A stretch of 64,000 nucleotides of DNA from Lachnospiraceae bacterium (GTDB lineage Bacteria > Bacillota > Clostridia > Lachnospirales > Lachnospiraceae): positions 1 to 64,000 of the forward strand of contig JAAWEK010000025.1 in the NCBI GenBank assembly GCA_022794265.1, written 5' to 3'. The translations under genes were made by a program, and so were the position numbers. The notes beneath the pieces are model-generated. The model ran no database searches, had not been told where the DNA came from, and saw only the letters and a program-made list of their open reading frames with translations. Each line of letters opens with the position of its first letter. Within the stretch, counting starts at the first letter, position 1. This document shows, one piece after another, positions 35,262 to 43,188 of this stretch.

Positions 35262-37114
35262 TGAATTTAAGAATGAAAAAAATACTAACCGGACTATTGT
35301 TAAGCGTTCTGTTTATTGGCTGGAAGCACATTGATGCCATGGCCGGAACGGTAAATATATCAGCGGGTTCCGTGGAGGCTTCCGAGGGAGAAACCATTAA
35401 TGTTCCGATTACACTGGCGGCGGATGCCGTAATGGGGGTCGCAGAAATTTATATTTCTTATGATAGTGCCCTTTTAGAGTATAATGGCGGAGAGGGAGCC
35501 GGTGGAGCCGGTTTGATTAAGTATGTTTTTTATGAGATGGATGAGACCGGTAAGGGAAAAACCTTTAATATTTCCTTTACTGCTAAAAAAGCAGGAACTT
35601 CTGCCGTTAATATTGACAGCAATTCCAGAGTTCTGGAAGATACGGATGGTGAAGTGTTTATGTCCGTGGCATCAGCGCCGGGTCAGGTAACTATATCAGC
35701 ACCGGCATCTGCCTCCTCGGACTGTAATTTATCGGGACTATCGGTTTCGGCAGTGCGTTCCTCGGGGGACAGTGTAAATGTAGAATTTATACCTGGATTC
35801 TCGCCGGATGTATTTGAGTATAAGGCAGAATTGGCAGAGGATGTGGAAAGACTGGTGATTTCCACGACTTTATCTGATCAGAACGCTACAACCCAGGTAT
35901 CCGGTACCAGAATTGATCCAGGTGACAATAAAACCACGATTACAGTTGTGGCGGAAGACGGAACCAGCCAGACCTATACGTTGTATACCACCCGGGCGGT
36001 GGCATCTACTACCACACCGGAAGAAACTACTACGGCAGATACGCCGGGAGAGACTACACCAGCGGAATCAACGGCGCCGGAGATAGACCGTTCACCGGTT
36101 TATATTGAGGCTATCGGAAAATATATTATTCAGGATACCAATTTAATCACACCGCCAGAGGGATTTGAAGAGAATACTGCCACATATGACGGAAGAACCG
36201 TTGTATCGTTCCGGGGAATATCAAAACCATTGACATTACTGTGTCTGGCCGATGATACGGAAGGAACAAATCAGGTATTTTATATTTTAAATGAAATTGA
36301 TGGATCCATGAACCGGATGGTAAATCTGGCGACGAATCAGAAAATATATACCATTATTCCAACAGGAGCAGATTATGCAGGGCCGGAAGGTTATACAGCC
36401 ACAACTCTGGAAATCAACGGTGAGAATATTAATGCGTGGATGAAAGAAGAAGGCAGTGAATTTTATGTGGTTTATGCGATGAATTATAATGGTGAAACGG
36501 CCTTATATGTGTATGATAAGAAGGAAGAGACCATGCAGAGGTTTGCAGTGGGGAACAAGGCGGACGGAAGCGTAACGGAGCCGTCGACGGATGACAGTGC
36601 GGTAAAATCTCTGCAGAATAAATATACAAATCTGAAAAAAAGATATGAGGATGATAAAACAACGAAAAAAAGGATTATCATAGGTCTTGGGGCAGGCTGT
36701 TTTGTTTTGCTTCTTTTATGTATCATTCTTATGTTTAAGGCAAATATAATAAAAGAGGATGAAGAAGAAAACGAAGAGGAAGATAAGATACTGGGAGAAG
36801 ACTCCAAACAGGAGTTGAAACTGGATATGGTTGCCCAGGTAAATGAAATGAAAGCGGAAAAGCTTGCGGAAAACATAAATAATGTTCTGGAGCAGCAGGA
36901 TAGTTCCCAGAATGAAACGGCAGGACAGGAAGAGGAAAATGTACAGGACGGCCAGCCTGATGCCGGACATACGGAAGCATCACAGACGGAAGAAACGTCA
37001 GAACCGGAACAATCCAGAGAAGATGAGCCGTCAAAGAAACAGATAGAGGAAATGGAAGAAGAGGAACCTTTTGAAATTGAATTTGTAGATTTGGAAGACG
37101 GAGAAGACAAATAA
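35261..37114 (+). CDS. Membrane-anchored cohesin-domain protein
   Basis: The 617-residue protein has a signal peptide (about 1-29), a cohesin-like domain (about 30-148), a cadherin-like beta-sandwich (about 155-247) and a Thr/Pro/Glu-rich linker (248-275). An unrecognised domain (about 280-430) and a short coiled coil (448-468) follow. One transmembrane helix (about 471-493) precedes a strongly acidic cytoplasmic tail of about 120 residues. The cohesin call rests on the opening GSVEASEGETINVPITL, the IYISYDSALLEYNGG strand and the jelly-roll-like strand pattern. Cohesins bind dockerins in cellulosomes; here the only visible dockerin is on the hydrolase encoded immediately upstream. Anchoring is by a transmembrane helix, not sortase or SLH. 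No catalytic domain is seen. Confidence 0.75.
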   Translation: MNLRMKKILTGLLLSVLFIGWKHIDAMAGTVNISAGSVEASEGETINVPITLAADAVMGVAEIYISYDSALLEYNGGEGAGGAGLIKYVFYEMDETGKGKTFNISFTAKKAGTSAVNIDSNSRVLEDTDGEVFMSVASAPGQVTISAPASASSDCNLSGLSVSAVRSSGDSVNVEFIPGFSPDVFEYKAELAEDVERLVISTTLSDQNATTQVSGTRIDPGDNKTTITVVAEDGTSQTYTLYTTRAVASTTTPEETTTADTPGETTPAESTAPEIDRSPVYIEAIGKYIIQDTNLITPPEGFEENTATYDGRTVVSFRGISKPLTLLCLADDTEGTNQVFYILNEIDGSMNRMVNLATNQKIYTIIPTGADYAGPEGYTATTLEINGENINAWMKEEGSEFYVVYAMNYNGETALYVYDKKEETMQRFAVGNKADGSVTEPSTDDSAVKSLQNKYTNLKKRYEDDKTTKKRIIIGLGAGCFVLLLLCIILMFKANIIKEDEEENEEEDKILGEDSKQELKLDMVAQVNEMKAEKLAENINNVLEQQDSSQNETAGQEEENVQDGQPDAGHTEASQTEETSEPEQSREDEPSKKQIEEMEEEEPFEIEFVDLEDGEDK

Positions 37115-37157
37115 AAAATCCTGTAGATGGAACTATACTTTGAAAGGCAGTGATTAT

Positions 37158-37532
37158 ATGTTAATATCTATTGATTTTAATAGCGATGAAGCAATATATA
37201 TGCAGGTACGTAATCAGATAATTCTTGGTATAGCGGCAGACAGGATTCGGGAGGGAGACGCACTGCCTTCAGTACGGCAGCTTGCAGACGATATAGGAAT
37301 CAATATGCATACCGTAAATAAGGCGTATGCAGTTCTAAGACAGGAAGGTTTTCTAAAGCTGGACCGGCGAAAGGGAGCAGTGGTAGCTTTTGATATCAAT
37401 AAGATAAAAGCATTGGAAGATATGAGGGAAGAAATGATAGTTATTCTTGCAAAAGCTATATGCAGAAATATCAGTGAAGATGAAGCACATCAGATCGTTC
37501 ATGAAATATATTCGGAATTTTTGGAAGAATAG
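37158..37532 (+). CDS. GntR-family regulator, YtrA subfamily
   Basis: This 124-residue protein has an N-terminal winged helix (ALPSVRQLADDIGINMHTVNKAY, split around residues 34-56) and a short C-terminal helical tail, the layout of the YtrA subfamily. Such regulators usually control a nearby transporter or stress operon. Here the next gene is clpC, 43 bases downstream, the place where ctsR is normally found in Firmicutes. ATG 37158 has GAAAGGCAGTG upstream; TTG 37140 has no proper RBS. Repression of clpC by this protein is an inference from position. Confidence 0.85.
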   Translation: MLISIDFNSDEAIYMQVRNQIILGIAADRIREGDALPSVRQLADDIGINMHTVNKAYAVLRQEGFLKLDRRKGAVVAFDINKIKALEDMREEMIVILAKAICRNISEDEAHQIVHEIYSEFLEE

Positions 37533-37575
37533 GCAATGAATAATAATAGAGGGAGAATTGGAGGCAATTAAGCAG

Positions 37576-40053
37576 ATGGAGGAAAAGTTTACCCTGAAAG
37601 CGAAACAGGTAATTGAGCAGTCGGAAATAATCGCGGCGGAATTACAGCACAGTTATATCGGGACAGAGCATATTTTGCTGGGACTGCTTTCCGTGGAGGA
37701 TACAACGGCGGCGCTTATATTGAAAAAATATAAAGTGGATAAAAATAAGGTAATGGAGATGATTGATTCGCTGGTTGCACCGGTAAAATCCGTGGCTGTC
37801 TGCGACAGGGAACTGTTTACGCCGAGAGCACAAAACGTATTGAATAAAAGTGTTTTATATGCGGAGAAGACCAATGAAAAACTGGCGGGAACCGAGCATA
37901 TTCTTCTGGCACTTATCCGGGAACGTGAAGGTGTTGCCACAAGGTTGCTGAATACATTGAGCATTAATCTGAAAGGGATTTATACGGCTATATTTGAAAC
38001 CATAGGATATGATGTCCGGCAGTTTGAAAGTGCGGTGAGTTCCCAGGAGGGTGGAACTTCTGGTTCCCAGCAGGGACAGAGTGGGCGTCAGGGAACGAAA
38101 TCTGCTTTAAATCAGTTTAGCGTTGATTTGACCGCAAATGTCCGTGATGGGAGAACAGATCCCGTTATCGGAAGAAATCATGAGATATCAAGAATCATTC
38201 AGATTCTGAGTCGTCGTACAAAGAATAATCCCTGTCTGGTAGGGGAACCGGGAGTGGGGAAAACAGCCATTGTTGAAGCGATTGCGGCAAGAATAGCTGC
38301 CGGTGAAGTACCGGATACTATTAAAAACAAGCGGCTGCTGACACTGGATTTACCGGCAATGGTGGCTGGTTCCAAATACCGCGGTGAATTTGAAGAGCGT
38401 ATTAAACGGGTAATCAGTGAAGTAAAGGCTGACGGAAATATATTATTATTTCTGGACGAAATTCATACCATCATTGGAGCCGGCGGTGCGGAAGGATCCA
38501 TTGATGCTGCCAATATTTTAAAACCAGCGCTTGCAAGAGGTGAACTGCAGCTGATTGGTGCAACAACTTTAAACGAGTATAGAAAGTATTTTGAAAAGGA
38601 TGCGGCGCTGGAACGGAGATTCCAGCCAGTAACGGTGGAAGAACCTACAAAAGAAGAGACCGTGGAAATTCTTCAGGGTATTAAACCGAAGTATGAAGAA
38701 TATCATAAGGTCAGAATCTCGGATGAAGCTATAGAAGCAGCCGTTTTCATGTCGGCAAGATATATCAATGACCGTTTCCTGCCAGATAAGGCAATCGATG
38801 TTCTGGATGAAGCAGCTTCAAAAGTTAAGCTGAATCTTCCGGCGAAAGAAATGAAGGAAACGGAATTAAAGAATGAGATTCAGCAGCTGGAAGACAGGAA
38901 AGTCGAAGCTATACGGAATCTGAATTTCAAGCTTGTTTCCAAATATAAAGAAGAGCAGGATAAATTAAGGAAAAAGCTGGAACAGCTTCAGCTGGCAAAA
39001 GCAAAGAAACTGACGGATAAAAAACTGGATCCTGTAGTAGAAGAAAACGACATTGCAGATGTTATCGCATTATGGACTAAGATTCCGGTTGCCAAAATAA
39101 CGGAAAAGGAGTCTGTGAAACTGAAAAAACTGAACCGCATTCTGACGAAACGGGTCATTGGACAGAAAGAAGCCGTGGATGCCGTGTCAAATGCAATCCG
39201 AAGAGGCAGGGTGGGTTTAAAAGACCCAAAACGGCCGATTGGTTCCTTTCTGTTTCTGGGACCTACAGGCGTGGGTAAGACAGAGTTATCAAAAGCGCTG
39301 GCGGAAGCTGTGTTTGGAAGTGAAAATTCCATTATCCGGGTAGATATGTCGGAATATATGGAAAAGCACAGCGTATCAAAACTGATTGGTTCCCCGCCGG
39401 GATATGTGGGATATGACGACGGTGGCCAGTTAAGTGAGCGGGTCCGCCGGAATCCTTATTCGGTAATATTGTTTGATGAAATTGAAAAAGCTCATCCGGA
39501 TGTGTTTAATATTCTGCTTCAGGTACTGGACGAAGGACATATTACCGATAATACCGGAAGGAAGGTAGACTTTAAGAATACAGTCATCATTATGACGTCC
39601 AATGCGGGGGCTCAGCGAATTGTAGAGCCGAAGATGCTGGGATTCAATTCCAGTACTGATGAAACCGTGAATTATGAGAAAATGAAAACCGGTGTTATGG
39701 AAGAAATCAAGCAGATTTTTAAACCGGAGTTTCTCAATCGTATTGATGAAATTATTGTATTCCGTTCCCTGCAGAAAGAAGATATGAAACAGATTGTTTC
39801 TATTATGCTTGGTGAAGTAATCCGGCGGGCAGAAGAACAATTAAATATCGGTCTGGCAGTTACGCCAGCGGCAAGGACCATGCTGGTAGAGGAAAGCTTT
39901 GATAAAAAATACGGCGCAAGACCGCTGAGAAGAAAAATCCAGTCATCCATTGAAGACAGACTGGCTGAAGAAATTTTAAACGGAACCGTGAGTTCAGGAG
40001 ATAAGGTATCCGTAACTGTAAGTAATAAAAAACTGGAATTTAAGGTTGGATAG
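37576..40053 (+). CDS. clpC: ATP-dependent Clp protease ATP-binding subunit ClpC
   Basis: ClpC unfolds proteins for the ClpP protease. From ATG 37576 (GGAGG 11 bases upstream) it has 825 residues. The Clp N-domain is double ([14 protein letters not shown] and [12 protein letters not shown]). The first AAA+ domain has Walker [12 protein letters not shown] and Walker [11 protein letters not shown]. The linker has the UVR-like region near [16 protein letters not shown] that marks ClpC. The second AAA+ domain has [11 protein letters not shown] and [13 protein letters not shown]. mcsA, mcsB and ctsR, its usual partners in Bacillus, are absent here; radA lies downstream. Confidence 0.95.
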   Translation: MEEKFTLKAKQVIEQSEIIAAELQHSYIGTEHILLGLLSVEDTTAALILKKYKVDKNKVMEMIDSLVAPVKSVAVCDRELFTPRAQNVLNKSVLYAEKTNEKLAGTEHILLALIREREGVATRLLNTLSINLKGIYTAIFETIGYDVRQFESAVSSQEGGTSGSQQGQSGRQGTKSALNQFSVDLTANVRDGRTDPVIGRNHEISRIIQILSRRTKNNPCLVGEPGVGKTAIVEAIAARIAAGEVPDTIKNKRLLTLDLPAMVAGSKYRGEFEERIKRVISEVKADGNILLFLDEIHTIIGAGGAEGSIDAANILKPALARGELQLIGATTLNEYRKYFEKDAALERRFQPVTVEEPTKEETVEILQGIKPKYEEYHKVRISDEAIEAAVFMSARYINDRFLPDKAIDVLDEAASKVKLNLPAKEMKETELKNEIQQLEDRKVEAIRNLNFKLVSKYKEEQDKLRKKLEQLQLAKAKKLTDKKLDPVVEENDIADVIALWTKIPVAKITEKESVKLKKLNRILTKRVIGQKEAVDAVSNAIRRGRVGLKDPKRPIGSFLFLGPTGVGKTELSKALAEAVFGSENSIIRVDMSEYMEKHSVSKLIGSPPGYVGYDDGGQLSERVRRNPYSVILFDEIEKAHPDVFNILLQVLDEGHITDNTGRKVDFKNTVIIMTSNAGAQRIVEPKMLGFNSSTDETVNYEKMKTGVMEEIKQIFKPEFLNRIDEIIVFRSLQKEDMKQIVSIMLGEVIRRAEEQLNIGLAVTPAARTMLVEESFDKKYGARPLRRKIQSSIEDRLAEEILNGTVSSGDKVSVTVSNKKLEFKVG

Positions 40054-40060
40054 AATATTG

Positions 40061-40089
40061 TTTTACAAATAATTAACAAATTTGTAAAA
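40061..40089 (+). terminator. AT-rich inverted repeat after clpC, possible weak terminator
   Basis: TTTTACAAAT (40061-40070) pairs perfectly with ATTTGTAAAA (40080-40089), followed by AACTTTTTCTT. The stem is nearly all A-T, so strength is doubtful. A TATACT -10-like element follows at 40121 without a clear -35. Confidence 0.4.
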
Positions 40090-40196
40090 AACTTTTTCTT
40101 CCATTCTATCTAAAATATTGTATACTATTGTTAAACGATAGCAGACAGGCAGTGGGGGACCACGATAAAATAATAAAAATACCAGGAGGACATATT

Positions 40197-40610
40197 ATGT
40201 CAGTAGTAAATGAATTGTTGCGTACGGAAGCTGATAACACATTAAGTTTTGGAAATTTTGAGTTAGAACAGAAATCCAAGCTTGCCGATTATGAATATCA
40301 GGGTGATGTCTATAAGGTAAAGACGTTTAAGGAAATCACAAAACTGGAACGAAATGGAGTGTTTGTATATGAATCGGTACCGGGAACTGCCGTTACCCAT
40401 TTTCAGGAAACCGATGACAGAATGCAGTTCCAGGTGGAGGGCATGGATGATGCACAGATTACGGTGGAAGCCGAAAACGGTGCGGAATATAAAGTAAATA
40501 TTGATGGAATCAATGTAGGAAGAGTCACAGCTAATCTGGGAGGAAAACTGGTATTAAGTGTGGAGCTGAATCCCGGAAAAGTTGTTCAGGTAGAACTGGT
40601 AAAACAATAA
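40197..40610 (+). CDS. Conserved 137-residue protein (annotated 'endosialidase' in Lachnospiraceae)
   Basis: ATG 40197 has AGGAGG eight bases upstream and gives 137 residues; the frame upstream to 40128 lacks an RBS. The N-terminus (FGNFELEQKSKLADYEYQGD, then YKVKTFKEITKLERNG) and the beta-rich rest match a short protein that databases label endosialidase. I see no sialidase Asp-box or other catalytic signature, so the label is probably an annotation artefact. It has no signal peptide and an acidic composition. It stands alone between clpC and radA, probably with its own promoter. Confidence 0.7.
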   Translation: MSVVNELLRTEADNTLSFGNFELEQKSKLADYEYQGDVYKVKTFKEITKLERNGVFVYESVPGTAVTHFQETDDRMQFQVEGMDDAQITVEAENGAEYKVNIDGINVGRVTANLGGKLVLSVELNPGKVVQVELVKQ

Positions 40611-40774
40611 CTGGTATATAGACAGCCTATGGCTTTTTGTATTTTTATAGAACTTCTGCGTTATCTTCAGGATGTAAAGGGCGGCAAAGAATATTTTTCA
40701 TTGTGGCATGAAATCCGGCAGATATCCGGAAGTTCTATGTTTTTATGAAATAATTATCAGGAAGGAAATTTGAT

Positions 40775-42133
40775 TTGAAAGTAAAAGGAAACGTTTTTTT
40801 TTGTAAAGAGTGTGGGTATGAATCTCCGAAGTGGCTGGGACAATGTCCGGGCTGCCGGGAATGGAACACTTTTATAGAGGAACCCGTTGTGAAAAAAAGC
40901 GGTGCTGCAGTTCGGAAATCCCATGCCGTCAGTGAACCGTCAAAATTGAAGGACATATCGCTGAGCAGTGATGACCGGCTGGCAACGGGTCTGGAGGAAC
41001 TGGACCGGGTACTTGGTGGGGGGATTATTCCTGGTTCTTTAATCCTTGTAGGGGGAGACCCGGGAATCGGAAAATCCACTCTGCTGCTGCAGGTGTGCAG
41101 AAATCTCTCTGTCAGAGGGCAGAAAGTCCTTTATATATCGGGGGAGGAATCCCTGAAACAGATTAAACTTCGTGCCATCAGAATCGGAGAATTCGGGGAT
41201 GATGTGAATCTGTTGTGTGAGACAAATTTGGAAATCATAGAGGAAGTAATCCGGCAGCAGAAACCGGAAGTTGTTATTATCGATTCTATCCAGACCATGT
41301 ATAAAGAAGATGTGAGTTCGGCACCGGGGAGTGTCAGTCAGGTCCGGGAATCGACAAATACATTCATGCAGCTGGCAAAAGGTCTGGCGATTTCCATTTT
41401 TATTGTAGGTCATGTTACAAAAGAAGGAGTGGTGGCTGGCCCCAGGGTGTTGGAGCATATGGTGGATACCGTATTGTATTTTGAAGGTGACAGACATGCC
41501 TCTTACCGGATATTGCGGGGAGTAAAAAACAGATTTGGATCTACCAATGAAATTGGTGTCTTTGAAATGCGGGAGACTGGACTGAAGGAAGTGAAAAATC
41601 CCTCCGAATATATGTTAAGCGGCAGACCGGAACAGGCTTCCGGATCCGTTACCGCATGTTCCATAGAGGGAACGCGTCCGATTCTGATTGAGATTCAGGC
41701 CCTTGTCTGCAAAACCAACTTCGGACTGCCCCGGCGGACGTCAGCCGGAACTGACTATAACCGGGTGAATCTGCTGATGGCGGTATTGGAAAAGAGACTG
41801 GGTTTACAGTTAAACGAGTGCGATGCCTATGTCAATATAGCCGGCGGTATAAAGATTAATGAGCCGGCACTGGATTTGGGAATTATTATGGCGCTCGTAT
41901 CCAGTTATAAGGATAAAATTATTGATTCCAAAACCATTGTATTTGGGGAAGTAGGACTATCCGGTGAGGTACGGGCAGTCAGCATGGCGGAACAGAGGAT
42001 TATGGAAGCAGTAAAACTGGGATTTAACGAGTGTATTATGCCAGCGGCATCATTGGAGGGTATTAAAGTGCCGGAAGGGATAAAAATCCTTGGGGTGAAA
42101 AATGTGAAGGAGGCTATTGCATATATCAGGTAA
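40775..42133 (+). CDS. radA: DNA repair protein RadA (Sms)
   Basis: RadA is a RecA-related helicase acting in recombination and branch migration. The 452-residue protein begins at TTG 40775 with AAGGAAA upstream. It has the C4 zinc finger (CKECG and CPGC within the first 30 residues), Walker A GGDPGIGKSTLLLQ (about 92), the RadA-specific KNRFGSTNE motif (about 251), and a Lon-protease-like C-terminal domain (about 280-450). Its position near clpC is the common Firmicute order. Confidence 0.95.
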   Translation: MKVKGNVFFCKECGYESPKWLGQCPGCREWNTFIEEPVVKKSGAAVRKSHAVSEPSKLKDISLSSDDRLATGLEELDRVLGGGIIPGSLILVGGDPGIGKSTLLLQVCRNLSVRGQKVLYISGEESLKQIKLRAIRIGEFGDDVNLLCETNLEIIEEVIRQQKPEVVIIDSIQTMYKEDVSSAPGSVSQVRESTNTFMQLAKGLAISIFIVGHVTKEGVVAGPRVLEHMVDTVLYFEGDRHASYRILRGVKNRFGSTNEIGVFEMRETGLKEVKNPSEYMLSGRPEQASGSVTACSIEGTRPILIEIQALVCKTNFGLPRRTSAGTDYNRVNLLMAVLEKRLGLQLNECDAYVNIAGGIKINEPALDLGIIMALVSSYKDKIIDSKTIVFGEVGLSGEVRAVSMAEQRIMEAVKLGFNECIMPAASLEGIKVPEGIKILGVKNVKEAIAYIR

Positions 42134-42205
42134 ACCGGACTTTTGTATGGAGTAAAGAGAAGTCGCTAATTTGATATGACTGGCTTTGCTGCTTGGATTC
42201 AGTAG

Positions 42206-42241
42206 CCTTAAAGTATATACTGCCGTTGGCGGCCTTTAAGG
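42206..42241 (+). repeat. Inverted repeat before the CD3324 remnant
   Basis: CCTTAAAG (42206-42213) and CTTTAAGG (42234-42241) are perfect complements, with GCCGTTGGCGGC-like pairing inside. No T-tract follows. It may be a leader structure of the broken gene downstream. Confidence 0.4.
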
Positions 42242-42263
42242 AAATTAAGGAGGAAGCCTGCAT

Positions 42264-42390
42264 ATGAAATATTTGAAAGCAAATAAGATTCTCCCGGATA
42301 TGTTAATTGAGGAACTTGCAAAAATATGTTCAGGCAGGATATATTTATATCTCTGCTAAACGTGAGCAGCATAAATCCTGGGGAGAATAC
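42264..42390 (+). pseudogene. CD3324-family gene remnant, frameshifted and truncated
   Basis: The reading begins at ATG 42264 (AAGGAGG ten bases upstream) with MKYLKANKILPDMLIEEL. It then shifts by one base near 42315 and continues in another frame as QKYVQAGYIYISAKREQHKSW. Together these match the first half of the small CD3324-type helix-turn-helix proteins common in clostridia. The expected C-terminal half is missing: at about 42390 the sequence passes straight into an IS3 transposase fragment. One extra base and the truncation make it non-functional. Confidence 0.7.
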
Positions 42391-42992
42391 ATGAATACGG
42401 AACTCCGACTGCATTCCATCGTCCGCCCGAAAAAGCCGGATTATAAACACGGAAAACCACACAGGATATTTGAAAACAGATTGAAGCAGGACCTTACTGC
42501 GGATAAAGTGAACCAGAAATGGTGTATGGACTTTACCTATCTGTTTCTTGCAGATTATGAAGTGAGATATAACTGCACCATTATTGCTCTTCATGATCGG
42601 AGTGTGGTTGTCGGCATTACGGACCGGCACATTACCAGTGACCTGGCAATCCATACCTTGCAGAAAGCGCTGGATTCACAGCCGGCAGTCAAAGGGGAAC
42701 TGCTCCTTCCCAGCAATCAGGGCTCCCAGTATACATTAAAGGCGTTCCTTGAATTCTGCGAATCTGTCCATGTGACACAAAACATGAACAAAGCGGGATA
42801 CCCATATGACAATGCACTGATGGAGAGGTATTTCAACACACTAAAAAACGAATGTACCAATCTGTATGAATTCCAGGCAGAGGAAGCGTTTTATCTGACA
42901 GAGGAAGAATTTACCTATGTCAGCTATAACCAGTGCGTCCCCATAGTTTTAATGGATATCAGACGCCTTATCAGGCACGTATAGCATCGTAA
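42391..42992 (+). pseudogene. IS3-family transposase (OrfB) fragment, decayed
   Basis: The fragment covers the DDE integrase core of an IS3-family OrfB. NQKWCMDFTYLFL carries the first Asp and DNALMERYFNTLKNE the Glu, but the second catalytic Asp, normally in HSDQGSQYT, has become Asn (PSNQGSQYT). The N-terminal half is missing. Near 42940 a one-base shift breaks the C-terminus: the true tail VRPHSFNGYQTPYQAR continues in the next frame to TAA at 42990. The element's right end, TTGACCACTACA-like, lies near 43034-43045. It is inactive on three counts. Confidence 0.85.
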
Positions 42993-43100
42993 AAGAAAAT
43001 TGATATTTTTAGCCACAAGTGTTACAAAAAAGCTTGACCACTACAATGTTTGGTAGTGGAGAAAAGTGAGAGAAAGAACAACGGAGTCATGAGCGGGTGC

Positions 43101-43129
43101 TTGTGAATTTGTTGGTTTTGGGGTATAAT
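43101..43129 (+). promoter_or_regulatory. Promoter of the SIR2-STAND gene
   Basis: TTGTGA (43101-43106), 17-base spacer and TATAAT (43124-43129), just right of the IS3 end and about 50 bases before the RBS GGAGG. Confidence 0.65.
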
Positions 43130-43188
43130 AGATTATAATTGAACGAGTAGGTACATCTCAAAGATTAAAAATATGTGTGGAGGCAATC

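Noticed and set aside
37558-37575. TTG 37558 as the clpC start
   Set aside because: The GGAGG RBS lies just after this codon and fits ATG 37576.
40616-40660. Terminator after the 137-residue protein gene
   Set aside because: AGCC-TAT-GGCT followed by T5 has only four base pairs, too weak to list as a feature.
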